A DNA stretch of 64,000 nucleotides from Pseudomonas extremorientalis (GCF_001870465.1 NZ_MDGK01000003.1:1-64000), one strand, 5' to 3'; counted from the stretch's first letter, positions 34,632 through 43,965 are shown. The notes: generated by a model from the sequence alone, not told the origin. A program made the numbers and translations.

Positions 34632-34660
34632 GGCACGGCAATCAACAGGATTGCCGTGCC
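34632..34660. terminator. Bidirectional terminator-like hairpin
   Basis: GGCACGGCAATC (34632-34643) pairs perfectly with GATTGCCGTGCC (34649-34660) around a 5-nt loop. It lies between the converging amidase and RidA genes. Confidence 0.7.
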
Positions 34661-34679
34661 GTGGGTAATCATCGCTCGC

Positions 34680-35150
34680 TCAGCCGTGCGCCAGCGCAAT
34701 CATGTCGATCTCCACCGCCGCCGACTTCGGCAGCTGCATCACGCCGATCGACGTCCGCGTATGCACCCCGGCGCTACCGAGAACCTCGTGCAACAGGTCC
34801 GACGCGCCGTTGGCCACTTCACTCTGCTGATCAAAATCCTCGGCACTGCGCACGTACACGGTGATGCGCGGGATGGCCTTGATCTGGTCCAGCGAACCCA
34901 GGGCTTGCTGGAGTAACCCCAGGCAGCGCAACGCGCTGATGCCAGCGGCGACTTGCGCCTGGGCCAGAGTCAGGCTGTCACCAACCTTGCCCGGCAGCAC
35001 GATGGCATCGCCGACACGCGGGATCTGGCCGCTGATATACAGGTGGTTGCCATCGCGGACCAGCGGCGTGTAGTTGCCGCCGATCTTGAACTCATTCAAC
35101 TGATAGCCGATACGCAATTGGGCGGCCTGGTATTTTTCGTCGCGGGTCAT
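34680..35150 (-). CDS. RidA-family protein
   Basis: A 156-aa member of the YjgF/RidA superfamily: GNHLYISGQIPR, LTLAQAQVAAGISALRCLG, ITVYVRSAEDF and RTSIGVMQLPKSAAVEIDMI. RidA relatives hydrolyse reactive enamine/imine intermediates. The canonical catalytic arginine region (RTSIGV) is present, but the protein is longer than RidA itself and belongs to a divergent subgroup. The ATG at 35150 overlaps the upstream DUF6434 stop by 4 bases (ATGA), so the two are co-translated. Confidence 0.87.
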   Translation of the reverse strand: MTRDEKYQAAQLRIGYQLNEFKIGGNYTPLVRDGNHLYISGQIPRVGDAIVLPGKVGDSLTLAQAQVAAGISALRCLGLLQQALGSLDQIKAIPRITVYVRSAEDFDQQSEVANGASDLLHEVLGSAGVHTRTSIGVMQLPKSAAVEIDMIALAHG

Positions 35151-35365
35151 GGGCGTGTTTCCTCGTTGCGACGTTGCCACTCATCCACCATGTCGCCCAG
35201 GGTCTTGGGCCTATCGTTGCGAATCCAGGCCATGAACGGCCGGTCGAACTTGAACCCCGGGCCGCAGTGCTCAAGCATGAAGCGGCGAACGTTCTGAGTG
35301 TTCTTGTAGTGTGGGGTGACGGGGGTAGTGCGGGTGATGGGGTCGCTGTGCCAGTCAAAATCCAT
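35147..35365 (-). CDS. DUF6434 protein
   Basis: A 72-aa protein beginning MDFDWHSDPIT, with HYKNTQNVRRFMLEHCG and RPFMAWIRNDRPKTLGDMVD, matching the small DUF6434 family of unknown function (sometimes fused to SAP-like domains). A GAGAG precedes the chosen ATG at 35365. It overlaps the RidA gene start by 4 bases. Confidence 0.8.
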   Translation of the reverse strand: MDFDWHSDPITRTTPVTPHYKNTQNVRRFMLEHCGPGFKFDRPFMAWIRNDRPKTLGDMVDEWQRRNEETRP

Positions 35366-35612
35366 GTTGTCTCTCGGGCGCCGTGGGGTTTCGGCGCTAG
35401 CATAGCGATGTGCTACCCGTGCAGGAAGCAAGGCGTGCATTGCTTGATGTCTTAGGACATCACATAAGCACAAGATCTATTTATAACGCCATAAAACCGA
35501 AGCTTTTCAGGATATTTCAAAATTTCACTTTCCTTCCCCATCCGAAATATTGCATGGTTGTACGACGACTCAACCCGTCGTGCCAGCCCCCAACAACAAT
35601 AAGGAAACATCC
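35366..35612. other. AT-rich intergenic region
   Basis: This 247-bp gap between a leftward gene (DUF6434) and a rightward gene (NTF2-like) is clearly more AT-rich than its neighbours, especially 35460-35570. It must hold promoters for both. I see no repeat or RNA gene in it. Confidence 0.5.
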
Positions 35613-36044
35613 ATGCAAAACGTCAAAGTGTTGATCGGTTTTCTGTGCCTGTTCAGCGGCTATGTCGCCGCAGCGCCTGCCCCAGCCGAAAAGGACGTGG
35701 CCCAAGCGGTCGACCAACTGACCCAGGCCATGCTGCACCTGGACCTCAAGCAGCTTCACGCGCTGACCTCCGACAAGCTCACCTACGGCCACTCCAGCGG
35801 CAAGGTGCAGAACAAAGACCAATTCATTGCTGACCTGGAAACCCACACCAGCGCGTTCAAGACCCTGGAAATGCAAAACCAGACCATCACCCTGCAAGGC
35901 GACACCGCACTGGTGCGCAACCACTTCCATGCCCTGGCGGTGAACAGTGGCGTTGAAGTGCCCACCGATATCGACAACTTCCAGGTCTGGCAGAAGCAAA
36001 AAGGCAAATGGCTGCTGATCGGACGTCAGGCCTACAAGTACTGA
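35613..36044 (+). CDS. Exported NTF2-like (DUF4440) protein
   Basis: A 143-aa protein with a signal peptide (VLIGFLCLFSGYVAAAPA, cut about residue 21) and a nuclear transport factor 2-like cone domain: VDQLTQAMLHLDLKQLHALT, LTYGHSSGKVQNKDQFIADL, VWQKQKGKWLLIGRQAYKY. Such domains bind small ligands or act as simple enzymes, and this one is likely periplasmic. A good ribosome site (AAGGAAAC) precedes the ATG at 35613. Confidence 0.85.
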   Translation: MQNVKVLIGFLCLFSGYVAAAPAPAEKDVAQAVDQLTQAMLHLDLKQLHALTSDKLTYGHSSGKVQNKDQFIADLETHTSAFKTLEMQNQTITLQGDTALVRNHFHALAVNSGVEVPTDIDNFQVWQKQKGKWLLIGRQAYKY

Positions 36045-36072
36045 TGCCCAGCGGTGAGCCGCTGAAACCGGC

Positions 36073-37398
36073 TCACCACGCCACCCCCTTGCGCACCGTC
36101 AACAGCGCTTCGCGCAGCGCTGGCAGCGCCACCGAGCCCAAGGCCAGACGCAGTGCGTGCGGCACATGGGCCGAAACGGCAAACGGCTCGGCGGTGGACA
36201 CGGAAATGCCCTCGCGCTGCAAGCTCATGGCCACCTGATCGGCCCGCGCCTCTTCCCCGAGGGGCAACCACAGGAAATACGAGGACGGATGGCTCACATA
36301 GGCCAGCCCCTTCAGCACCTGCGCCGCCAAGGTCTGCCGCGCCTGGGCATCCTGGCGCTTCTGTGCTTCCAGTTGCGCCACCGTGCCATCTTCAAGCCAG
36401 GCCACCGCAATGGCGCTCATCACGCCCGGCACGTTCCAGGTGGTGGCCATGAGGGTGCGCTCCAGTGGTTTTACCCATTCCATTGGCGCTGCGACGAACC
36501 CGACACGTAACCCGGTCGCGACACTTTTCGACAGCCCGCCCACATACACCGTGCGCTCCGGTGCCAATGTCGCCAGCGGCGGCGGCGCGTCTTCGGCCAG
36601 GAACGCGTAGGCCGCGTCTTCGATGATCATCAGATTGTGCTGACGGGCGATCGACACCAGTTGTTCGCGCCGGGCCATGTCCATCACCCAGCCCAATGGA
36701 TTGTGCAGGGTTGGCATGCTGTACACCGCGCGCACCGGGCGCTTGCGACACAGCTTGTGCAGCGCATCCAGGTCCGGCCCCAGCGGGGTGACCGGGATCG
36801 CGACGATTTCCAGGTGCAGGGTCTCGGCCAGCACCTTGAACCCCGAATAGGTCAAGGCATCCACGGCGATCACATCGCCAGGCTTGAGCAAGGCCATCAT
36901 CGTCACCGCCAGGCCGTGCTGGGCGCCGCTGACCAGCAGCACCTGCTCGGCGTCCACCCTCAACCCTCGACTGAGCAAATGCCGCGCAAACGCTGCGCGC
37001 TCATGCAAGCGGCCCGCATGGGGCTGGTAACGCAACAGGGCTTCGAGGTCACCGGAGAGCGCCAACTGGCGCAACGCCGTGCGCAACATATCCGCCTGGC
37101 CCGGCAACGAGGGGTAGTTGAAGTTCAGGTCGAGCATGCCCGGCGCCACCGTCATCTGCCCGCTGCCCTGCCCCGGCGGCAGCGAGATTTCGCGCACGAA
37201 GGTGCCACGCCCGGCTTCACCGCTGACCAGTCCCATCCCCTCAAGCTCCGCATACACCCGGCTGGCGGTGACCAGCGCGAGGCCATGCTCGGCGGCCAGT
37301 TGCCGGTGGGTCGGCAGGCGTGTCCCGGGAGGCATGGTTCCACTGCGGATGGCTTGGGCGAAGGTATCGACCAACGACTTGTAGCGGGCGCGGGGCAT
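36073..37398 (-). CDS. MocR-type (GntR-aminotransferase) regulator
   Basis: A 441-aa fusion of a GntR winged helix (residues about 5-75, LPTHRQLAAEHGLALVTASR) and a fold-type I aminotransferase domain. The PLP-binding lysine is in YVGGLSKSVATGLRVGF, with the aspartate in LMIIEDAAYAFL. MocR proteins sense PLP or amino compounds and usually control a divergent gene, here a DMT exporter. I chose the ATG at 37398 (MPRARYKS). A GACAAT/ATTGTC inverted repeat sits in the intergenic region. Confidence 0.9.
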   Translation of the reverse strand: MPRARYKSLVDTFAQAIRSGTMPPGTRLPTHRQLAAEHGLALVTASRVYAELEGMGLVSGEAGRGTFVREISLPPGQGSGQMTVAPGMLDLNFNYPSLPGQADMLRTALRQLALSGDLEALLRYQPHAGRLHERAAFARHLLSRGLRVDAEQVLLVSGAQHGLAVTMMALLKPGDVIAVDALTYSGFKVLAETLHLEIVAIPVTPLGPDLDALHKLCRKRPVRAVYSMPTLHNPLGWVMDMARREQLVSIARQHNLMIIEDAAYAFLAEDAPPPLATLAPERTVYVGGLSKSVATGLRVGFVAAPMEWVKPLERTLMATTWNVPGVMSAIAVAWLEDGTVAQLEAQKRQDAQARQTLAAQVLKGLAYVSHPSSYFLWLPLGEEARADQVAMSLQREGISVSTAEPFAVSAHVPHALRLALGSVALPALREALLTVRKGVAW

Positions 37399-37412
37399 TG
37401 CGCTGTATCCAT

Positions 37413-37450
37413 GACAATTTTTTGATTGTCTCAATCCTCACCCCTAGGAT
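37413..37450 (+). promoter_or_regulatory. Promoter and inverted repeat, MocR-DMT intergenic
   Basis: GACAAT (37413-37418) and ATTGTC (37425-37430) form a perfect inverted repeat with a 6-bp gap. A sigma-70-like TTGATT (37422-37427), 17 bp, TAGGAT (37445-37450) for the transporter gene overlaps it. It probably is the MocR binding site. Confidence 0.55.
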
Positions 37451-37488
37451 GACCGCAACGCAACCCCTCCTTGTCCGGACGCCTGATC

Positions 37489-38379
37489 ATGGAACGCACC
37501 TCCTCTCTCGACACCTTGAATACCAGCGCCCAAGGCTGGATCAACGGCTTTATCGGCGTGGTGATCTTCAGTGGCTCCTTGCCCGCCACGCGCCTGGCCG
37601 TGATGGAGTTCGACCCGGTATTCCTCACCATGATCCGCGCGGCCATCGCCGCCCTGCTGGGCGTGCTGCTGCTGTGGCTGTTCAAGGAAAAACGCCCCGC
37701 CCGCCAGCAGTGGATGCCCCTGGCGATTGTCGCCCTGGGCGTGGTGATCGGCTTCCCGCTGCTCACCGCCCTGGCGTTGCAATACGTGACCTCGGCCCAC
37801 TCCATCGTGTTCATCGGCTTGCTGCCATTGGCCACCGCAGTGTTTGGCGTGCTGCGCGGCGGCGAGCGTCCGCGCCCGGTGTTCTGGCTGTTTTCGATCC
37901 TGGGCAGTGTGCTGGTGGTGGGCTATGCCTTCGCCCAGGGTTTGAGCGCCGCGCCGACCGGCGACCTGCTGATGCTGCTGGCGGTGCTGGTCTGCGGCTT
38001 GGGCTATGCCGAAGGCGCCAAGCTGTCACGCAGCCTCGGCGGCTGGCAGGTGATCTGCTGGGCGTTGGTGGTCTCGATACCGGTGGTGGTGCCACTGAGC
38101 CTGATACTGGCGCCCACGAGCTTCAGCGACATCACGCTGCCCGCCTGGCTCAGCCTGGGCTATGTGGCGTTGTTCAGCATGCTGATCGGCTTTGTGTTCT
38201 GGTATCGCGGCTTGGCCCAAGGCGGGATCGCCGCCGTCGGCCAGTTGCAATTGCTGCAACCCTTCTTCGGCCTGGCGCTGGCGGCGGGCCTGTTGCATGA
38301 GCAGGTCAGCCTGGGCATGGTGCTGGTCACCGTCGCGGTGATCGGCTGTGTGGCTGGCGCGAAGAAGTTCGCCCGTTAA
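37489..38379 (+). CDS. EamA/DMT-family transporter
   Basis: A 296-aa inner-membrane protein with ten predicted helices and two EamA repeats (WINGFIGVVIFSGSLPATRL, LTMIRAAIAALLGVLLLWLF, second copy from about residue 150). The drug/metabolite transporter family exports amino acids and related metabolites. It diverges from the MocR regulator, which likely controls it. The start at 37489 is the second in-frame ATG. The stop overlaps the convergent YceI gene by 4 bp. Confidence 0.88.
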   Translation: MERTSSLDTLNTSAQGWINGFIGVVIFSGSLPATRLAVMEFDPVFLTMIRAAIAALLGVLLLWLFKEKRPARQQWMPLAIVALGVVIGFPLLTALALQYVTSAHSIVFIGLLPLATAVFGVLRGGERPRPVFWLFSILGSVLVVGYAFAQGLSAAPTGDLLMLLAVLVCGLGYAEGAKLSRSLGGWQVICWALVVSIPVVVPLSLILAPTSFSDITLPAWLSLGYVALFSMLIGFVFWYRGLAQGGIAAVGQLQLLQPFFGLALAAGLLHEQVSLGMVLVTVAVIGCVAGAKKFAR

Positions 38380-38942
38380 CGCTGCGGCGCGACCATCTTG
38401 AACTTGATGTTGATGTCATTGGACACCACGCTGTTGCCGGCCCACTCGCCCTCGCCGATCTTGAAGTCGCCACGCCTGAGGATGAACTCGCCGTCGAACA
38501 CACCAATGCCGCCCTGCTCCTTGAGCACCACGTCGACGTCCACCGGCCGCGTGGTGCCCTTGATTGTCAGGTTACCGCTGACCGTGTAGCGGTTACCCCC
38601 CAGCGCCTTGACCCCGGTGGATTCATACACGCCCACCGGGTAGGTCGCGGTATCGAACCAGGAGGCGCGTTGCAGCTCATCGTTGGCGTCCGGGCTGCCG
38701 GCGTCGATGCTGGCGAGCTGTATCCTGAGCAAGGCATGCCCGGCTTCCGGCTGTTGCGTATCGAAGGTCAAGGTGCCCTCGAAGTCGCTGAAGGTGCCGT
38801 ATACCCGCTGCCCCAATTGCTTGTAGGTGAAGCTGATCTGGCTGGCGGTGCGGTTGACGTCCTTGTACTCCACCGCCTGGGCGCCGGCGCCATAGGCAAG
38901 GATCAAGGCGAGGACGGCGACCGGGGACTTTCGAGGTTTCAT
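38376..38942 (-). CDS. YceI-family periplasmic protein
   Basis: A 188-aa exported lipocalin-like protein of the YceI family, which bind long isoprenoid chains. A signal peptide (VAVLALILAYGAGAQA) ends about residue 23. The core shows QISFTYKQLGQRVYGTFSDF, DAGSPDANDELQRASWFDTA and NLTIKGTTRPVDVDVVL. The exact substrate is unknown. It converges with the DMT transporter gene (4-bp overlap). Confidence 0.9.
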   Translation of the reverse strand: MKPRKSPVAVLALILAYGAGAQAVEYKDVNRTASQISFTYKQLGQRVYGTFSDFEGTLTFDTQQPEAGHALLRIQLASIDAGSPDANDELQRASWFDTATYPVGVYESTGVKALGGNRYTVSGNLTIKGTTRPVDVDVVLKEQGGIGVFDGEFILRRGDFKIGEGEWAGNSVVSNDINIKFKMVAPQR

Positions 38943-39063
38943 ACAGCACTCCGCAACAGGTAAGGACACAGTATCGAGCTGACACTTCATACCAGGGATT
39001 TATTCCCATCGGGCGTTTGTCCTGCTAAACAGAGTAGTCGCCCCACAACAATAAGGACGCTGC

Positions 39064-39558
39064 ATGCACGCCCCTTCGCTCCAGGACACCACCGCGCCGG
39101 AAGGCATCTGCTACGGCTGCGGCGGCAGCAACCCCCATGGCCTGCATATCAAGAGCCGCTGGGACGCGGACGGTGTCCACCTGGTCGCCGAACACCTGCC
39201 CGAGGCCAGGTACAGCGGCTGGCCCGACCTGGTCTACGGTGGCCTGATCGCGATGCTGGTGGACTGCCATTCCAACTGGACCGCCATGGCCTACCACTAC
39301 CGCGCCGAACACCGCGAACCCGGCAGCCTGCCGCGCATCGATTGCGTGACCGGCAACCTGGGCATCAAATTCATCAAGCCGACCCCCATGGGCGTCACCC
39401 TCACGCTGCGCGCCCGTGTCGAGGGCGACGTGGGGCGCAAAACCCGCGTGATCTGCGAGGTGTACGCCGGTGACGTGCTGACCGCCGTAGGCGACTCGAT
39501 CTTCGTGCGCGTCGACACCGGCCAACTGGCCGCCGCCGCCCATGGCCGTGACAGCTGA
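39064..39558 (+). CDS. PaaI-type thioesterase
   Basis: A 164-aa hotdog-fold thioesterase: CYGCGGSNPHGLHIKSRWD at the N-terminus (a cysteine-rich CYGCG...NPHGL feature of this subgroup), YSGWPDLVYGGLIAMLVDCH in the active-site helix, and GNLGIKFIKPTPMGVTLTLR. It would cleave an acyl-CoA thioester, substrate unknown. AAGGA about 8 nt upstream supports the start. Confidence 0.87.
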   Translation: MHAPSLQDTTAPEGICYGCGGSNPHGLHIKSRWDADGVHLVAEHLPEARYSGWPDLVYGGLIAMLVDCHSNWTAMAYHYRAEHREPGSLPRIDCVTGNLGIKFIKPTPMGVTLTLRARVEGDVGRKTRVICEVYAGDVLTAVGDSIFVRVDTGQLAAAAHGRDS

Positions 39559-39602
39559 TCCTGGTCTACATTGATGGCCACCGCTAATCGAGGACTGCAC
39601 CG

Positions 39603-40490
39603 ATGACTCGTCTCACCGCGAAAGACTTTGCGCCCGAACTGCTGGAACTCTACGACGGCTACGCCCACGGCAAGCTCAACCGTCGCGAATTTCTCGACCG
39701 CGCCGCCCTGTTCACCTTCGGCGGCCTCACCGCCTCGGCCCTGCTCGCGGCCCTGAGCCCCAACTACGCCCTGGCCGAACAGGTGAAATTCACCGACCCG
39801 GACATCGTCGCCGACTACATCACCTACCCGTCGCCCAAAGGCAACGGCAGCGTGCGCGGTTATCTGGTGCGCCCGGCCAAAGCGGCGGGCAAATTGCCGG
39901 CGGTGGTGGTGGTCCATGAAAACCGTGGCCTCAACCCTTACATCGAAGACGTCGCCCGGCGCCTGGCCAAGGCCGGTTTTATCGCGCTGGCGCCGGATGG
40001 CCTGACCTCGGTGGGCGGCTACCCCGGTAACGACGAAAAAGGCGTGGAACTGCAACAGAAAGTCGACCCAACCAAGCTGATGAACGACTTCTTCGCCGCC
40101 ATCGAATGGCTCATGCACCACGACAGCAGCACCGGCAAGGTGGGCATCACCGGTTTCTGTTATGGCGGTGGCGTGACCAATGCGGCGGCCGTGGCCTACC
40201 CGGAGCTGGGCGCGGCCGTATCGTTCTATGGACGCCAGCCGGAAGCCAAGGACGTACCGCGCATCAAGGCGCCGATCATGCTGCATTACGGTGAGCTGGA
40301 CACGCGGATCAATGAAGGCTGGCCGGCGTATGAAAAGGCGTTGAAAGCAGCCGGCACCACCTATGAGGCGTACATCTACAAGGGGGCCAACCACGGTTTC
40401 CACAATGATTCGACGCCGCGTTATGACGAAGCGGCGGCGAACCTGGCGTGGGAGCGCACACTGGGCTGGTTCCGCAAATACCTGGTTTGA
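39603..40490 (+). CDS. Dienelactone hydrolase-family protein
   Basis: A 295-aa alpha/beta hydrolase resembling YghX-type dienelactone hydrolases. The nucleophile is the cysteine in [11 protein letters not shown]. The other triad members are likely the aspartate in GELDTRI and the histidine in GANHGFHND. An N-terminal NRREFLDRA followed by a hydrophobic stretch to YALAE resembles a Tat signal, though it begins about 24 residues in. The substrate is unknown. It lies 44 bp after the thioesterase gene on the same strand. Confidence 0.87.
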   Translation: MTRLTAKDFAPELLELYDGYAHGKLNRREFLDRAALFTFGGLTASALLAALSPNYALAEQVKFTDPDIVADYITYPSPKGNGSVRGYLVRPAKAAGKLPAVVVVHENRGLNPYIEDVARRLAKAGFIALAPDGLTSVGGYPGNDEKGVELQQKVDPTKLMNDFFAAIEWLMHHDSSTGKVGITGFCYGGGVTNAAAVAYPELGAAVSFYGRQPEAKDVPRIKAPIMLHYGELDTRINEGWPAYEKALKAAGTTYEAYIYKGANHGFHNDSTPRYDEAAANLAWERTLGWFRKYLV

Positions 40491-40513
40491 GCGCGGGGCG
40501 CACAGGGATGGGC

Positions 40514-41698
40514 TCAATGTTCCAGTGCGTAGCGCCGGCAATGGTCGAGATAACCCTGCTCATGGCTCCCCACCAGTTGCACCACGCTGGTCCACAGCCA
40601 CGACGGCGCATCCAGCTGTCTGGAACGGTTCTCCTGCAACACCGCCATCCAGTCCTTGCGGGTGTCGCGGTCCATCTGCCGGGCATGGGCGACACCCACC
40701 ACCCGCGCCAGGTAACCGGCGGCGTGCATGGCGTCGATCTCGCTCAATTCGTCCAATTCCAGCTTCATGTCCTGGGGCAGCAGTTCGCGGATGAAGAAAC
40801 CGTTGTCCAGCATCCGCGTCGCCACCATGCGCTCCCCCAAACTCGGTGACAGTTGACGGGCCCCCTCAACCACCCGGCGGCCATTGTCCCTGGGCATCTT
40901 CGCCCGTGCCACACGGGGCGCCGCCGCGCCGACGGCCTGCTTGATATCGATCAGGCAATATTCCTGGTCGTCCTTGTCGCCCACGCCGAGCAAGGCGGCA
41001 TAACGCTGCAGGCCCAGGGAGCTGCAGCCCTTGACCCAATAGGCCGAATCCAGCAGCTCGACCCTCGCGTCCTTGGGGCGGCCTTTGAGTGACGTCACCA
41101 ATTGATGGATGTCCGCGGAGGCACAGAGCGTTTGCAGCGCGTGCTTTTCGGCCCGCGACAGCGACCAGAAATGCTTGCCCAGCGGAATACTCGGGCGAGC
41201 GTTCTCGATGCGTTCACGCGCCAGGTTCTTCCAGGTGCGCGCCACGGCGCTGCGCATGCCCGCCTTGACCTGGGACGGACGCGGCGGCGCTTCGTCAGGC
41301 TTGTCTTTGAACGCCTGTTCGTAGCCCACCATCATTTCTTCGAGCATGCGCGCGGTGGTGACGCCGGGCAGGTCCGAGCCGCGTGCGGCGGTGGCCAGGG
41401 ACAGCGCCAGGCGCACCAGGTCGTGGGCCGGGTTGCCGATCACCGTCTGGTCAAGGTCGCGGATATGCATATCGATGCGCCCCTTGATATCGCCGGTAGG
41501 CCCCAGGTTGCCGGCGTGGCAGTCACCGCAGATCCAGATCGCCGGGCCATGGGGCAAGCGGCGCCCGCTCTGGCTGTGCAGCCATTCGTAGAATTGCACG
41601 GTGCTGCCGCGCACGTAGGCGTGGGCAGAGCGGGCCATTTTCAGGTTACGTAGTTGGGTCAGGTGCGGCAGGCGGGCGGAGGGGCGCGGTATCTTCAT
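40514..41698 (-). CDS. DUF2252 protein (kinase-like fold)
   Basis: A 394-aa protein of the DUF2252 family: ARSAHAYVRGSTVQFYEWLH, IWICGDCHAGNLG and DMHIRDLDQTVIGNPAHDLV. The GDCHAGN...RDLDQ pattern resembles the catalytic loop and metal-binding aspartate of aminoglycoside-phosphotransferase-like kinases, so it may be a small-molecule kinase. No substrate is known. I use the ATG at 41698. It stands alone, converging with the dienelactone hydrolase gene. Confidence 0.85.
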   Translation of the reverse strand: MKIPRPSARLPHLTQLRNLKMARSAHAYVRGSTVQFYEWLHSQSGRRLPHGPAIWICGDCHAGNLGPTGDIKGRIDMHIRDLDQTVIGNPAHDLVRLALSLATAARGSDLPGVTTARMLEEMMVGYEQAFKDKPDEAPPRPSQVKAGMRSAVARTWKNLARERIENARPSIPLGKHFWSLSRAEKHALQTLCASADIHQLVTSLKGRPKDARVELLDSAYWVKGCSSLGLQRYAALLGVGDKDDQEYCLIDIKQAVGAAAPRVARAKMPRDNGRRVVEGARQLSPSLGERMVATRMLDNGFFIRELLPQDMKLELDELSEIDAMHAAGYLARVVGVAHARQMDRDTRKDWMAVLQENRSRQLDAPSWLWTSVVQLVGSHEQGYLDHCRRYALEH

Positions 41699-41774
41699 GG
41701 AAAAACTCAGTGCAGGTGTTGCGGTAGAGCGCTGGCCCTCGACAAATGTTTCATTATGTTTCAAAAAAAGCGTT

Positions 41775-42653
41775 TCAATCTTCCGCAGCCATGTCCCGCA
41801 ACCAGCCTTTGAACGCCAGCATCGCCGCCGTCTCGGCCCGCGACTGCAAGCGCGTCAACCAGTAACTGCCGGTGGTGATGCCGACATCGAACGGCTGGCG
41901 AATCACATCGCTCTCCAGTTGCCGCGCAAACATCATCGCCGGCGCCAAGGCCACGCCGAGGCCTTGCAAGGCCGCCTCCATCATCGCCAGCGAAGAATCG
42001 AACACAATGCTGCGCGGCAGCAGGGTATCGGCGGGCAAACCGGCAGCCTGGAACCACAGGTTCCACTCATCGGCGCGGTAGGACCGCAGCAAGGTGTGTT
42101 TCAAGAGGTCGGCCGGTGCGTGCAACTGTTCGGCCAGTTGCGGTATGCAGAGTACGGTAAGCGGGGCCTCCAGCAGTTCGCAGGCATCCGTACCGTGCCA
42201 GGCGCCGGCACCGAAACGGACGGCGTAATCCAGGCCTTCGGCGGCCACGTCGACACGGTTGTTGTGGGTCGACAGGCGCAGGTCGATAAACGGGTAGCGC
42301 TGCTGAAAATCCGCCAGGCGTGGCAGCAACCAGCCGACCGCGAACGTGCCGACCGCACCGACGGTGAGGACCTCGCGGTAATGCCCGCCTTCAAATTGGC
42401 CGAGGGTGTGAGCAATGCGGTCGAAGGACTCGCGCAACACCGGCAGCAGGGTTTCACCTTCGCGCGTCAGCATCAGCCCTCGTGGCAGGCGTTTGAACAA
42501 GGTGACATTCAGTTGCGCCTCCAGGCTTTTCACCTGATGGCTGACCGCAGCCTGGGTCACACACAACTCGATGGCCGCCCGGGTAAAGCTCAAATGGCGG
42601 GCCGACGCCTCGAACGCGCGCAGGGCGTTGAGGGGCAAATGGGAACGCAGCAT
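41775..42653 (-). CDS. ampR: AmpR, LysR-type regulator of ampC
   Basis: A 292-aa LysR regulator that strongly resembles AmpR: SHLPLNALRAFEASARHLSF at the start, HTH region FTRAAIELCVTQAAVSHQV, STHNNRVDVAAEGLDYAVRF and AWHGTDACELLEAPLTVLC in the effector domain, and GSYWLTRLQSRAET near the end. AmpR senses cell-wall muropeptides and switches ampC on during beta-lactam stress. It diverges from ampC with 131 bp between start codons, the classical inducible arrangement. Confidence 0.92.
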   Translation of the reverse strand: MLRSHLPLNALRAFEASARHLSFTRAAIELCVTQAAVSHQVKSLEAQLNVTLFKRLPRGLMLTREGETLLPVLRESFDRIAHTLGQFEGGHYREVLTVGAVGTFAVGWLLPRLADFQQRYPFIDLRLSTHNNRVDVAAEGLDYAVRFGAGAWHGTDACELLEAPLTVLCIPQLAEQLHAPADLLKHTLLRSYRADEWNLWFQAAGLPADTLLPRSIVFDSSLAMMEAALQGLGVALAPAMMFARQLESDVIRQPFDVGITTGSYWLTRLQSRAETAAMLAFKGWLRDMAAED

Positions 42654-42784
42654 GTCCTACCCTAGATTTTCTAATGGCAGCTGCAAGATATCATCGTTTG
42701 TCGAAGGAACCGAACCTGACTAGATTTGCCACGCCTGCGCAGGCCCCGATCGTCAGTGCATCATTTACATGGAAGCGAATAACC

Positions 42785-43927
42785 ATGAATTCCAACGTTA
42801 GAAATTTCCTGATTTCAGCCTTATTTATCAGCTCCGGCACCTGCATGGCCGCCACCGACCTGCGCCAGGTCGTAGACAGCAGCGTCGAACCCCTGATGCA
42901 GCAGCAAGGCATCGCCGGCCTGTCGGTGGCGGTGGTGAACAAGGGCAAGGTGCAATACTTTAACTACGGCGTCGCCAACAAAGACAAACAACAGCGCGTG
43001 ACCGAAGACACGCTGTTCGAGATCGGCTCGGTGAGCAAGACCTTCACTGCCACCCTCGGCGGCTACGCTGCGGCAAGCGGCAAGCTGAAACTGTCGGACA
43101 TGGCCAGCCAGTATTTGGCCGCGCTTAAGGGCAGTGCCTTCGACCGCATCAGCCTGCTGCAATTGGCCACCTACACCCCTGGCGGCCTGCCGCTGCAGTT
43201 TCCAGATGCCGCCGACAGTGCCGGCACCATGCTCAATTATTTCCAGCACTGGAAACCCACTTACGCCCCAGGCGCACAGCGTCTGTATTCCAACCCCAGC
43301 ATTGGCCTGTTCGGCTACCTCAGTGCGCAAAGCCTGGGCCAGCCGTTCAACGTCGCCATGGAGAAAACCCTGCTGCCCAAGCTGGGCCTGACGAACACCC
43401 ATGTCAGCGTGCCGGCAGACAAAATCCCTACCTACGCCCAAGGCTACGACAAGGACCAGAAACCCGTGCGCGTCGGCCCCGGCGCGCTGGACAGCGAAGC
43501 CTATGGCATCAAGACCAGCACGCAGGATCTGGCGCAGTACGTGATGCTGAACATGCACCCGCAAACCCTGGAGAAACCGCTGCAACAGGCCATCGCCACC
43601 ACCCACACCGGTTACTACACGGTGAACGGCATGACCCAGGGCCTGGGCTGGGAGTACTACCCCTACCCGATCACGCTGCAAGCGCTGATGGAGGGCAACT
43701 CCACACCGATGGCCATGGAGCCGCACACGGTGAAATGGTTGGCCCCGGCCCAGGCGCAGCCGGCCAACGTGCTGTACAACAAGACCGGCTCGACCCGTGG
43801 GTTCGGTGCCTATGTGGCCTATGTGCCGAGCAAGGACATGGGGGTGGTGATTCTGGCCAACAAGAACTACCCGAATGCCGAACGGGTGAAAGTGGCCCAT
43901 GCGATCCTGAGTGCGCTGGACCACTGA
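42785..43927 (+). CDS. ampC: AmpC, class C beta-lactamase
   Basis: A 380-aa periplasmic cephalosporinase. After a signal peptide (ISALFISSGTCMAA, about 23 residues) the class C motifs are intact: nucleophile in FEIGSVSKTF (Ser-82, Lys-85), YSN in QRLYSNPSIG, and KTG in LYNKTGSTRGFG. Length and motifs are normal, so it should be active. Expression is probably AmpR-dependent and inducible. A hairpin follows before the convergent TRAP permease gene. Confidence 0.95.
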   Translation: MNSNVRNFLISALFISSGTCMAATDLRQVVDSSVEPLMQQQGIAGLSVAVVNKGKVQYFNYGVANKDKQQRVTEDTLFEIGSVSKTFTATLGGYAAASGKLKLSDMASQYLAALKGSAFDRISLLQLATYTPGGLPLQFPDAADSAGTMLNYFQHWKPTYAPGAQRLYSNPSIGLFGYLSAQSLGQPFNVAMEKTLLPKLGLTNTHVSVPADKIPTYAQGYDKDQKPVRVGPGALDSEAYGIKTSTQDLAQYVMLNMHPQTLEKPLQQAIATTHTGYYTVNGMTQGLGWEYYPYPITLQALMEGNSTPMAMEPHTVKWLAPAQAQPANVLYNKTGSTRGFGAYVAYVPSKDMGVVILANKNYPNAERVKVAHAILSALDH

Positions 43928-43939
43928 TGCACACGCCCC

Positions 43940-43965
43940 GCAGGAACCGGCAAGCCGGCTCCTGC
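43940..43965. terminator. Bidirectional terminator-like hairpin
   Basis: GCAGGA...CCGG pairs with CCGG...TCCTGC (43940-43965): an 11-bp stem with one mismatch and a 4-nt loop. It lies between the convergent ampC and dctM genes. Confidence 0.65.
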
